A stretch of DNA of 64,000 bases from Dermacentor variabilis (Eukaryota > Arthropoda > Arachnida > Ixodida > Ixodidae): the NCBI RefSeq assembly GCF_050947875.1, contig NC_134574.1, positions 157,212,699 to 157,276,698 on the forward strand, written 5' to 3'. Below the pieces are notes generated by a model. That model saw nothing but the letters and a program-made list of their open reading frames with translations. It was not told the origin of the DNA and did no database searches. This document shows positions 51,153-62,130 of the stretch, piece after piece. Every line of letters begins with the position of its first letter. Positions within the stretch are counted from its first letter, which is position 1. The translations under genes were made by a program, and so were the position numbers.

Positions 51153-51540
51153 AAAATCTAGTGACTGTTGGATGATAATTTGCGATTGAAGCTGCCATTT
51201 TTTACATTTATTGAATTACAGTTAATGAGGCCGAAAAAAGATCCAGTATCAGGTTTACAACTCTGTAAATTCGCAATAAAAAAGAACGATGTCACAATTC
51301 GGTAAACTGTCAGTATCAGTTGGTAAGTTTGTTGCAATTATAAAAAAAAAGTGAAGATCCAGTGACGGCTGGAAACAAGTTTAGGATTAAAGCAGCTATA
51401 TTTTTTTTTACAGAAATTGTTGAAAATTGCAAAACCGACGAAAAAGAAAACATTCAGTGTTAAGTCTACAGAAACAAAAACAAAAAAGCGATGTCACAAT
51501 TCTGTAAACAACCAGTGTCAGTATCACTTGTTCTCAGGCT
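51153..51540 (+). repeat. Two-unit tandem duplication with 200-bp period
   Basis: Unit 1 starts near 51153 (AATCTAGTGACTGTTGG) and unit 2 near 51353 (GATCCAGTGACGGCTGG), 200 bp apart. Other pairs in register are GATGTCACAATTCGGTAAAC with GATGTCACAATTCTGTAAAC, and CAGTATCAGTTGG with CAGTATCACTTGT. The units have diverged by substitutions and small indels. Family unknown. Confidence 0.6.
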
Positions 51541-54500
51541 CAGTGTCGGCGTTAGCGCCATAGATTAAAATAAACCACGCGCATCTTGTAACTGTATTGA
51601 GGAGTCGCGCGGGACTTCGACGAACGGTGTTACACAGAGACAATGACAACGCAGGCGGTTCGCTTAAAGGAAACACTTTTTATTTAAATAATAATTATTA
51701 TATAACATCTATTTCTCTTTCTCGTTCTTTTATGCTTCATCAGCTCCATTCCTGCAATTCGTGGCTTGCGTGCCGCCACTGCGTCACACAAACACAGACA
51801 CGCACACACGCCACGAAGCCAGATGTCATAAAAGAAAACACAAAGGGCTCAAGACAAACAAGACACTAGTTCGCCGCTGCCAAAAAAAAAAAAGAAAAGA
51901 GAAAGATTGCAGTGAAAGCCGTCAGCCAAGAATCACCTGGCTCAAGGTATACATACGCTTGCGTAGCGAGTGTTCGTAAAATTATACCCATACAAAACCT
52001 TGACATTGACAAATCTCTTGACTTTGCACACACTTCTGAGGACTCCATTCAGGGAGTCAATTCGATTGCAGCGCCATTTTTTGTTGAAGAAGACTGTGTT
52101 ATAACATACAACATTTCTTGGAATACAGCGTGGAGATGCGTTAGCAACGGCACATTCACGCACTGTGAATTCACGCACCCACAACAGAAGCACGGATGAA
52201 GCCATTCATGCGCTGTGGACACCATCGCCAACCTCGGCCAGGATGTCGCACTAGAGAAGCGGGGGATGCTTATTTTCAAAGCTGCCGTAGTGATAGTTAG
52301 CAGCTAGTAACAATCCATTGTGGTGGCGTAACCAGGGTTCACGGCAACGGGTGCCTGCCATACTTCGATAGGTAAAGAGACACTAGCAAATGATGCAGCA
52401 AAACGTAAAGGATACGAAAGAAATTGTATTGTTGATGCATTGCCTCCGACAGCGCAACCACGTAATCTCGGAGGTCATGGTTGGTGCACTAGTTTCACGG
52501 CTAAGAATGCCAGAGATAAATGTGGTGCTAGCGTCCGCGATCGCTGCCCTATGATGTGGCTGGTAAAGCCAGTGCGTTCTTGATGGGCAGCGTACGTGTT
52601 TGCCCATAATTTTGTCGCAGCAAGCGGTATTGTGGAATCTTTCGTTAGACTCACTGAAGATCGTTTTTTATCGCGAATGCGTTGCTAGGGGGTGATATGT
52701 CTCATGATATGATCACCATGTTGCCCTGCAGAGCCTAACAAACATAAGCAATTGTTCAGAATCAAATAAATATACTTTTTCAGTGTTACTTGCGCAAACG
52801 TCATCTTGATTCAACGACGTGCATACTTCTAGTTGTCAATATTTACTTACGAGGCAGGAATCATACGATAAAATGAGTTAACTGAGAAAATAACAGGCTT
52901 AACTGCCTTAAGTAAATATTTTGTGGCTAGCACGCAGTGAAATCGAAGCACAGAGTGCTAAGAGACGACCAAATGTGCTTTCTTAACGAAGAAGTGGCCA
53001 ATTGCTGTGTAAAGCCTGTCTACTATCCATATTTTCTGTGGATTTTAAATGATTGCGGCACCACATTTTTCTGTGGTAGCTTTACAGTTCAGAAACTCAA
53101 ACGGCTTTTGCGATAACCTCACCAAGGAGAAGATAGCCCCACGAGGGGAGTAGTTAAATAAATATACTTAACATTCGAAAAAATCCATAGCCGTGAAAGG
53201 AAATGAGTGATTACTTGTACACTGATCGGACTTTCGAATTCATTTGCGAGGCGACCTCAAGAACTACCGAACCTGCGATGTCATAAACGATTGCGAAATG
53301 TGCGTTTGTTGTTAGACGTTGCCAAGAATGTTGCCGCACGCCGCACTGCTGATCTCGAATCGCCTCACCCGACGCCACCAGGGAAGCGAGAATTGAAGCG
53401 AAAGAGTTATGTACAGGAAAGGAACACCCCTGTTTCCATTTCGACGCACTTCTCTCACGCCAGCCATAAGCATTATGTATACATACGTATATACACGCGG
53501 CATCTTTCGGCGAATCTCATCCCATCCTGCTCAGAATCGCATGTTGCGAACCTGACGCATATTTCGGCGTCAGGGATACACTGTAAACCAAACAGAAAGT
53601 TTCGGCTGTACACGACATAAGTGCGAATTCGTAAAAAAAAAATACATCGAAAGAAAGCTTGGAAGCCACAGCACGAAAAACCAGCGACGTCGCTGGACCA
53701 CGCATATATGCATATACTGGGGACTTATTCTAGGACGATCACTTTCGGCAATACTGTCAGTCTCGCGTGACATAATACACAGCGCGTTGCGCATGATCCG
53801 AGCGGTTTTGCACAGCCAGCCAATCAGCTCAATCGGTTCTGTTAAATCATCCAATCGGCGCGCACTGAAAGTGATAACAGTTTTGACAATACGCAAAAAT
53901 CTTCAACCTGGAGTTTTTTAGCCGACTCCCTGAAATGTTTCTGCGAGGGAACCCCTTCAGTGAACTTTGATTGCCTGAGCAAGGGAGGTGGCCTTGACGA
54001 AAGACATAACAAACAGCCGTTACCTTAACGTTGCGCAGTTCTAGAATTCAAGAAAAAAAATCTGCTGAAATTAAATAGAAAAATCTATGACAATCTTTTA
54101 ACCTTTTCAGTAGCTCCGTCACACAAATTTGAAAGTACCCACGATGTGGTCGCCCGGAAATTGCGGCACTGCTCAATTTCCTAAGGTTCGGAGAGCCAGG
54201 TGTTCATCGTGAGGTCCGCAAGAGATGCTGGTAAGACGTCACCTGATAAATTGAATTTCGGCAGTCTAATATAGTCTACAGACTTTTCGTAAGCGGCTCT
54301 GCCTTCTCACAAGCTCGTCCTCTTCGCTAGGTATAGCCCCCCCCCCCCTTATGCTGACACAGTTTCTACTTTGGGATATCCTATTTCATGTACACTTCAC
54401 TTCTACCAATGTATTTGTTTGTTTCGGGCTAATTAAACTCAACAGACAAAAGTAATTACGAAGCCGATTTGCCTGCGTTTATCGCGGCCCATACACTCCC

Positions 54501-54861
54501 AAACCGGGTTGTCTGCAGAATTTCACAGACGTTACTCGGCAATGAGTGCAAGAATACGAGTCCAGAAGCTGCAATCTATATACGTTCTAGAGACTTTAAA
54601 GAAATGCATGCAGATTTTTTATAAAAAGGTCTAAATAAGTAAATTTTCTGAAACGGATCCTGTCAGACTCGCGGGATGGATTCGGAAATGGAAAGGCTGT
54701 AAATCCCGACACCCCTGTATTCTATACAATGAGAGCGCAATGAAAAAAACACAAAATAATTATATTCACAGTGAAGTCCAAGGTGCCGTAAATATAGGAT
54801 TGTATTACGACATCGCCACACAAACGATTGCGTGTATACGCGCATCTTTACACTTTAAAGG
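51541..54861. other. Unassigned DNA
   Basis: No gene or clear repeat supported. A C-tract lies at 54338-54347. The frames around 53207-53896 lack any recognisable domain. Confidence 0.4.
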
Positions 54862-54908
54862 AATTGACACCCTTAAAAGTGAATAAGGGTTAATTTATTT
54901 TACAGTGC
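54862..54908 (+). mobile_element. Short TIR element (MITE), copy 3, reduced to joined ends
   Basis: GACACCCTTAAAAGTGAATA is followed directly by AGGGTTAATTTATTTTACAG. This is the left inverted repeat joined to the right inverted repeat of the family at 14427 and 21318, with nearly all of the centre missing. Confidence 0.6.
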
Positions 54909-56042
54909 GCCCCTCTGTACACACGCGGGAACGCCGCTTTGCAACACGATACGTGTTTATTGCACTTATCTGCACCACATAATTTATCGGTGGAAAGCAA
55001 AAGGACTCGACAGGTATACACCTGCTTCCGCGACATTTTTTTTTTTTTCACACGGCAGAAGAACGGTCATTCGCGACTATATTTTTTTTTATACAGTGAT
55101 TACAAGGAGCCAATGTATCGCAAATGTACGAAAATCGCTTCCACAAACTGGCCCGAAAGATCTCCGGCCAAGCGAGTACACCCCGAATAGTGTCACTTAG
55201 CCAAATCGCCGCTTAATGGAGCCAAGTTCAAGTAATTGGCGCGCTGAAACAAAACTTTCTTCATAACGGAGAATTTTGGTGTTGTTTTAACAATTTTTCT
55301 CGGGCTTCATTACGCACCTTCAGTTTTGGCGTGCCACAGAGCGTTCAATGAAAAGAAAAGAGACACAGAAGTGACAAAATAGCACTGAATGCAGTGTTAC
55401 TCTTTCGAATCATTCATTCTTTCGATCGCAAACGATTACTCGAACCGTGATACAGCCCCCGATGGATCGAGATAAACCGCAGTCGTCACTCAGCATAGCA
55501 TTCCTCCTAATACCGCGTACGTCTTATCGAAGCGGACATTTCGGACTATAGATAGCTTGCACTTGTCGTCAGAACGCGCAGCTTCTCACCGTGACGGTTA
55601 TCCAACATGGCGCCATCAGTGCAAGCCACCACTTGCTTGGAACGAGAATTCACGCGCGATATCTGCGCACATGCACCAAATCTAGCCTTGTTTACACATC
55701 TAAGAAAAAGAAAAAAAGATGAAAAAAAAAGGATCTAGCATTTTGACCCTCTGCTACGTATTTGGATTTCTCAGTTTCATTCGTACGATACGAATGACTC
55801 GTAGGCGGATGTGACCCCGGCATATTTCAGATGCGCAGTTATCAGACTCACGTATTGAAAAAAAGAATGAAAATGAAGAAAAAAGGCGCTGTGTTCGAGC
55901 CAGCCAAACAGAAATGTGAGGACTGTTTATAAAAAAAATTCCTACCAACAGAGCACTAAAAAGACATTGCGAATATCGAAGCACAGCAAGGACAGGCATT
56001 CCCATTTCTTGAAGAAAGCAGGTAGCACAAAAAAAAAAGAAT
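54909..56042. other. Unassigned DNA
   Basis: No gene or clear repeat supported. Confidence 0.4.
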
Positions 56043-56776
56043 TAGGGGTGCATGAATATTCGAAAATTTCCAAGAGCAGTGGAACAATTTCGTTTAAAAT
56101 CGGATTGTATCCATTCTAGAATACGATTTCTACAGATATTCTATTATGGCTGATTATATAGTTTTTTTTTGCGATTACTGGCGCCTATGCAGCTGGCCAC
56201 GGGGAAAACGATTCACGCACCTTGTCCATTGGCCGGTTCTCGTGGCCGTCGCAAGACAACCAGCGAAACAATTGCAGTGAATTTCTACGGTCACCTTTTG
56301 CTTTGTGATAATTTACAAGCTGCATCCTAACTGTCACTTGCGCGCATTAAGGGACATTTTTTTTTTCATTTTACGACCACTATTTCACGTGCTTCTTTCT
56401 TGCAGAATAGGAAGTAAAAAAGAAATTTCGCGTTGAATTCGATAGTTAACCGCCGCAGTATAGCTTAGTGGCAATGGCGTTGCACTGCTGAGAAACGAGG
56501 TCCCTGGTTCGATTCCCAGCTGCGGGGGCCGCATTTCAACGGGTGCGAAAAAAAACACTCGCGTATACTTGGATTTAGGCTCACATTAAAGAACGCCAGG
56601 TGGTCAAACTTAATTCGATGTCCCCCACGAGGTCGTCTTTAAGAGCCTCAAGGTTGCTCTGAGACGTTAAATCCCACGAATCAATAAATCAATCGAATAA
56701 TACCATACTTCGAGGCCTTATTTTTTTGTCCAGCATTCATATTCAATTCGAAATTTTCAGTATTCGAGCACCCCTA
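56043..56776. mobile_element. TIR DNA element (about 734 bp) carrying a nested SINE
   Basis: The left end TAGGGGTGCATGAATATTCG, continuing AAAATTT, is matched by the inverted right end (complement reads TAGGGGTGCTCGAATACTGA, continuing AAATTT). The terminal repeats are about 26 bp. TA at each end fits a TA target site. The internal DNA is AT-rich and a SINE (56449-56700) is inserted in it. No transposase is present; without the SINE the element would be about 480 bp. Confidence 0.7.
56449..56700 (+). mobile_element. tRNA-derived SINE, copy 5, nested
   Basis: Head with A box TAGCTTAGTGG (56461-56471) and intact B box GGTTCGATTCC (56506-56516). The acceptor-like stem CCGCAG/CTGCGG still pairs (about 56452 and 56521), so the tRNA-like fold is better kept than in the other copies. 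The body carries CGTATACTTGGATTTAGG, then AAGAACGCCAGGTGG and TTAATTCGATGTCCCCC. The 3' end (GAGACGTTAAATCCCACG) differs from the Ruka-like tails at 8005 and 20240, indicating a different subfamily. Confidence 0.8.
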
Positions 56777-57059
56777 TAGATTAAAAAAAAAAGCCTTTTT
56801 TCCCCCGAGTCCCTTCTATCTCCTCCAGCCAAAATGGTCACTGTAAAATCGCACAAGTGTGACACAGAAAAAATGGAGGAAAGAAAAAAGAAAGAAAGTG
56901 AAAACCAATAAAGCGGCGTGTTCGACACGGGACACCCGTACACATACAATGGCGCACGCACACGCGGTTCGTAGCATTCCAAAACTGCGCTTGACGTTCC
57001 AAGAGAGAGAGAGAGAGAAGGTTTCGATCGGTTTCGACGGAGTATAAAACAGAAGCGCA

Positions 57060-57460
57060 CGCGCTCGGCATCGTCGCGCTATGAACGCGCACCGTCTGAA
57101 GTCCCTTAAACTTCATAAAGTAGCAACACTCTCCTCCTCCGCCTTCGCTCCTCCTCGTTTCTACTTTCTTTCACGCTCCCTCCTCGACTGTGGCGCCGCC
57201 TACACCGCTCGAGCATAGCAAGGGCGCCAACATGCGCTCCTCGCCACTTCGTAGACGCTTCTCGAGCGAAAATGGCGCTGAAGCACGGCGCGAGGGCCCA
57301 CGTGATGCTATTAGGCCAATAGCGACGCGGCGTGGGCCTCGGCTACAGCTCGCGAGTAGGAGGAGACATTCTTCAAAGCGTGGCGCTGCCTTACGAAGTT
57401 TAAGGGCCTTTAGCACCGTCTCGAAAGTGTTGCGCGAGATTCACAACAGTATCGACTAAC
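57060..57460. other. GC-rich block with ATGGCGC words
   Basis: A GC-rich block starts near a TATAAAA (57041-57047). It includes AAAATGGCGCTGAAGC and repeated GCGCCG words, and short frames on both strands. It may be a dispersed repeat or a promoter-like block. I could not find a second copy in this window to prove a repeat. Confidence 0.25.
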
Positions 57461-58032
57461 TTGCGTGCGTGGCTGTAGCTCAAAAAAAAAAAAAATTGAA
57501 CAAAGTGCTCCTAAAGAAGGGCATCTGCGATGCGGTCTAAAGATACCAATGGTCACAGATCACAAAAAAAAAAAGAAAATGTTCTCAAAGATCGACTGTG
57601 AGAAGGTGCTCCCGTTCGGAAAGAATGACTCTGCCCATCTGCAGTTTTGGAAAACGTGTTTCTTTTTTTTTAACCACGGCTAAAATTGGTTTTCAGTTGC
57701 ACCAAGATGACCCATAACGCATACCTGACACAGCGAGTGAGAGATGTCCTTTAACTGGATCGCTTCGTATGATGCACTGATCAGAGTGAAATGCTTTCTT
57801 TTCCCGTCATGTTAATGGCGTTGTGATGCAGCATTTTTTTGCTAATCTCAGGTTCCTGATCAGTGAAGTAGCTAGAGGATAGCCAATTTTCGTTGCTCTG
57901 TGAGTAAGTCAAGTACACACCCTTCTACAGTGTATCAAAGGCGCCCAATTTTGCCATGTGATGTGGGGTTGAGTCCTGTACCTACACTATTCCATTTACA
58001 CGTGCTATAGAGTATTCTGACGAAAAACCGGC

Positions 58033-58145
58033 CTTAAAATTAAATTAAAATCAAATTCCAGGTTTCTCCACGCCAAAACGACAATCTGATTACGAAGAAC
58101 GGTATAGTGGGGGAATACGGATAACGTTGACCCCCTGGAATTGTC
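58033..58145 (-). mobile_element. SINE 3' end fragment (Ruka-like)
   Basis: The plus-strand text CTCCACGCCAAAACGACAATCTGATTACG, then GTGGGGGAATACGG and GACCCCCTGGAA, is the complement of the body-to-tail region of the SINE at 7989-8246. The tRNA-like head is missing, so this is a truncated copy. Confidence 0.65.
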
Positions 58146-59645
58146 AAGTTGGACATTGAAGCTAAGTACGAAGGGATTTTGCCAACTGTTAGACCAGTTT
58201 CATATGCCAGCTTTTGAGCAGCGTTCCACTGCGGTGCGGCTGGCATGTGTGACAATCCCACGATTGACGCTCGTGATAAATACGCGTGATAAACAACGCC
58301 TACTACGCACAACTACGATGTTTCAGTCTTCGAGCAAGCCGCCAACACCACCGAATTCTTTTTTTTTCATGTTCGATGAACTGGGTATCTGCTGATTTTG
58401 TAGACATCGCCCAGAACACTCTACACCGGTTCACGTAGGTCATCTCAATCCGGTTGAAAAGACTCCGAATAGATAATTCTAAAATTTCTCTTTCAGATCA
58501 GTCGTCGCTGACCTCGTAGCTCAAACGATCAAAGGAGCACCTTCTCACCCCTGAGACTAATGTCCCGAAGTGTAGGAGATAATGACCACCAAGAATACCT
58601 GACAAGGAACACGCGTTTCGATTTTTTCTTTTCTTTTTTTTTTTTTACTCGTAGGACTCTTCTCAGCTAATTTGAGTTACAAATCACCTTAAGGAGCCTC
58701 TGGAATCGGCTCTCGCACGCTGTCACCGTATAGTGCGATTTCGGCGCCCGGTGCGTAAATACATATTACTTAAGAACCCCCACGGCTATACACAGAAGTC
58801 ACATAAGATACGATGCGGAGTTTCTGGCAACCCACTCCATGTTGCCGTGTCGTCTTTTTTTTTCTTCGGTGGGAGGGCAACGTCCAAGACACGCATGCAG
58901 ATAAGCATGCACGTGAAGGTCTCTTTCTAAACCCGTCCGCGTGGTACAGGTTACATATGCGCAAAAGCTATGCGCCGATGCACGCACACACAGACACCGC
59001 GATGCGCTTACTCGCACCAAGAGTGTTCCTTTCTGTTTGTCCAGCGTGGGAAAAATGTCTGAGAGTTCCCACCACAGTCGTATTCATCACGCACCCAAAA
59101 AAGAAGAGAGAAAAGAAAAATAACAGGATTGCAGAGAAGTCGCTCGTCCAGTGAAGCTGCACTTCAAGACACACACGTGCGAACGCCTCACTTTGTAGGA
59201 GGCCCCAATGCGTGACGTCAGTCTTGTGCACACCTTTCCCGTAAGAGGCTCGAGGAAGATAGAGAGACGGGCCTTTTTCGTTCATCGGGGCGAACACGCT
59301 AAATATATCACAGCGCAGAAGACAAGGACCGCAGCGTAACTTCGAGGCCTTTCTCCAGTCCAGGGCACACAGATGTCCTTGCGCTTTGTCCTCGCGCTTT
59401 CCGCCAAGTCTTCAGTCTTGAACACACAAGCTTCCACTGTACACGATGGCGACGAGGGGTTGAACTTTTCGGGAGGCCACCCGTAGCGCAAACAAGAATG
59501 ACACGAGGAACTGAAGGCAGAACAGTAGCGATTGTGCTGTCCCGTCTTCTGCACCGTCTACCGTTCTTTATGCGCGTCTTGCTTGCGCTGCGACGACTCC
59601 TCCCAAGCATCGGCCAACTTGTCCCCACAACAAGTTCGTCTAGGT
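58146..59645. other. Downstream flank of the exon (possible 3' UTR)
   Basis: On the minus strand this follows the terminal stop of the exon at 59646. No AATAAA signal was noticed by eye within about 1.2 kb, so the 3' end of the transcript is not defined. The frames here are short. Confidence 0.35.
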
Positions 59646-60447
59646 TCACTTTTCTTCGTCCGACGCCGGCTCCGGCGTGGAGGACACGACGTCGACCTTC
59701 TCTTCGACGTCGTCCGTCTCGGCCACCGCCGCCTGCTTCTTGAGCAGCTGCTGCTGCTGGTGCTGCTGCTCCTGGAGCAACTGCTGCGCCTGCTGCTGGT
59801 GCGCCGCGGCGGCCGCGTAGAAGGCCGTCGGCGGCGGGGGCAGGGACATGAACAGATACTGGAGGTACTGCTCGAACGACGGCAGCGCGTCGGCCAGCGG
59901 TACGGCCGTCGTGGCCAGCGGCAGTCCCGTCGGAAGCGGCACTCCCGGAGCCGCGGGACCGCCGACCAGGCAGCTGGGGTTCAGCGCGAGCCCACCGCCC
60001 GCCCCGGCCATCAGGGCGGGCGGGGCCTCATGTCATTGGGGCGGCCGAGGGCTCGGACTCCGGCTCGACTCGGACGTGGTCGACAGCGGCGTCGGCGAGC
60101 TCGGGGCCGCCGAGCTGTCGCCGTAGCTGCCGCAGCTGTTGTCGTCGCCGACGCCGGGCGACTTGGGGCCGACGCCGCCGCCGGCGGACCTCCGGCTGTC
60201 CACGGCCGCGGAGGAAGACGAGGACGTCCGGTGGTGGTGACCGCCGCCGCCGGTGCCGCCTCCCGTTCCTCCGCCCGACGCCACCGAGGAGCCCTGGTGG
60301 TGGTGCGAGCCCCCGGAACCGGAAGTGCCGTTCTTGGTGCCGTGGTGGTTGTGGTTCCGGTTGGAGCCGGTCGAGCTGGTGCTGCTCGAGCTGCCGTAGC
60401 CCTGCTGGGCGAGCTGCTGTTGCTGTTGCATCTGCTGCTGAAGCAAC
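59646..60447 (-). CDS. Terminal coding exon of an unidentified Q/S/G/H-rich protein, split by one in-frame TGA
   Basis: The exon begins after a good acceptor at 60447, with one base completing a split codon, then reads LLQQQMQQQQQLAQQGYG. The first 137 codons are Gln-rich, then Ser/Gly/His/Asn-rich, with a KSPGVGDDNSCGSYGDSS segment and a Ser/Pro-rich end (SSRSPSPRPPQ). A TGA (60033-60035) follows. The same frame continues for 128 codons: a Gly/Pro/Leu-rich part, then PSFEQYLQYLFMSLPPPPTA, poly-Ala, Gln-rich HQQQAQQLLQEQQ with LLKKQ, and an acidic end (DDVEEKVDVV ... SDEEK) before TGA at 59646-59648. The composition resembles activation or repression regions of developmental transcription factors; no DNA-binding domain is in this exon, so I do not name the gene. 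GC is far above its neighbours. The extended or the short form could be the real protein. Confidence 0.6.
60033..60035 (-). other. In-frame TGA inside the exon (TGA-C context)
   Basis: Codons read CAA-TGA-CAT. TGA followed by C is the leakiest stop context known in animals. No splice donor/acceptor pair that would remove the codon is obvious nearby. Could be true readthrough, a genuine stop with coding-like 3' UTR, or a base error. Confidence 0.6.
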
Positions 60448-60480
60448 CTGCGGCGGCAGAAAAAGACAGGGGCTGTTAGA
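60448..60480 (-). other. Probable 3' splice site of the exon
   Basis: On the minus strand the sequence CCCCTGTCTTTTTCTGCCGCCGCAG ends at 60448, a polypyrimidine tract with a terminal CAG. CTAAC, a branch-point-like sequence, lies about 27 bases upstream (60475-60479). Confidence 0.6.
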
Positions 60481-61892
60481 GTTGCTGTCGCTTACCTCAT
60501 CTCATTTTGCGCCATGCGATGGGCGGACGCGTTGAAGAGGCGTCAGTGTAAATTTGAACTTGCTCGTAAGCAGATAGCGCGGAAAAGACATACAAATAAA
60601 GAAGAAATGACGCTTAGGTTACCACAATATCGCCGTATTACACTGGAATCGCGGCAAATCTATTTAGGTGGGGGCGTAGACCTCTGGTCAAACCATGTAT
60701 AAAGGCGTTTTGTCTGCGCCACCAAGCATCGTGGTGATGTAATTAAAGGATTGGTTTGAAAAAGTACGTTGCAGTTATTGATGCTAAGGTGGTCTCGATG
60801 AATGGAACGTGTGGACTCAGCGAGCGGTTTCGTAAACAAATAGGAAAGGCAAGAGCCATATAAGAATTACACGTGACTATAAGTCACGTAATTTAACCCC
60901 TCGGCGATGAAGAGGCCACGCAGCAAAGAGGCCTGTGTTTCTCATTGACTGACTGCCATGTATATAGCTGCGCATCTAATAAGTCCTCGAAACACGAAAC
61001 CTTTCGAAAAGGATTTCGCGCGCTGCGTCAAGAGATCGAGGAGTCAAGGAAACATCGTTTGCGATCTTGTGCGCAGCACGCATGAGAGGAGGATGGATTT
61101 TAATAACCCTCCGCTATAGCGTACACGGTGTTGAGGAAATTCGATCGTTTCGCAGCTGCCTTGTTCCAAAAGTATCTGTCATCTCTGAAAAGTAAACAAA
61201 CAAACAAACTATCAAGAAAATACGAATATTGTTTCAAGTTTGTCTCGCGTATGCTTCTATGTAGGAATGGAGACACTACCCTTGAACCGGAACAACCTTG
61301 CTTGTGATCATTCGATTAAAATGGCCATATTTAAGCACCATCAGTCTGCATACTGATGAAAACTACCTTCTCTTGCTAGCAATTTCACTACGTAGAGGTT
61401 CTAAGTGGAGAGGACAGGTACCTAAATAACTAATATGTAACAATCTTTCAGTTGTTAAGTGGCAGCCTCTGGTATATGCCGTTTCTGAATCCGCTGAGAA
61501 GGCATAGTAGGGCGTGCTGCCGTTTTCAGAACCGCTCTCCCTCCTCTTCACCCCCTCCCCCTCAAAAAGAAAGGAAGAAAAGGAAAGAAAATAGTACGCG
61601 TACATTTCGACGCTGGGAAGCTCTGTACAACGTAACATCGCAGCGGCTGTTGAAATACTTTATAAACAGTTGGAGGACATGCTGCTTGCTTCACATGAAA
61701 AAGGCGTGAAACAACAAACAATCACGAAGGAACCCTTGCAAAACTCGTTATGAGAATTAGGTTGGTTTCTTTTTTCGTTGTTGTTATTTTCAATAAATTT
61801 TCTGTTGTGATTTTATTGAATATCACGCATAATTACTACTAATAACCAAATCGTCTGGGTATGCCCTCCCATTTTAAGAAGTCCGAGATGAA
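60481..61892. other. Unassigned DNA, probably intron of the gene at 59646
   Basis: Lies upstream of the acceptor on the minus strand. No exon signature or repeat was recognised. Confidence 0.4.
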
Positions 61893-62130
61893 GTTTATAG
61901 GTTTCAACGTCCCAAAGAACACATAACGTATTGGCCCTATAGAGTGTTGTGGCTCCAGGTTTATATCGGCCGCATGTACGTGTTTCTTTAGAGTGCACAA
62001 TATAAGTACACGAACGTTTTTTTTTTTTTCATACCATCCCCATCGGAACGTAGCCTCTGCTGTTTAGAATCGCACCCGCGACCTCGTGCTCAGCCCTATA
62101 GAGCACCGTAAGCCATGAGTCGCCGCGTGT
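61893..62130 (-). mobile_element. tRNA-derived SINE (Ruka-like), copy 6, decayed
   Basis: Minus-strand head at about 62130 (GCGGCGACTCATGGCTTACG when complemented) with a B-box remnant in the complement of AATCGCACCCGCGACC. The body includes a T-run at 62016-62029 and the phrase CAACGTCCCAAAGAACAC at the tail. Heavily mutated, so an old insertion, and within the presumed intron. Confidence 0.55.

Noticed and set aside
56449..56530. Functional tRNA gene
   Set aside because: The acceptor stem pairs, but it is followed by the standard SINE body, and no clean anticodon stem-loop is seen.
59532..60479. 315-codon plus-strand open frame across the exon
   Set aside because: It reads Leu/Arg-rich repeats that are the complement of the Gln and Ser/Gly codons on the other strand, has no acceptor or domain, and is explained by GC-rich codon use on the minus strand.
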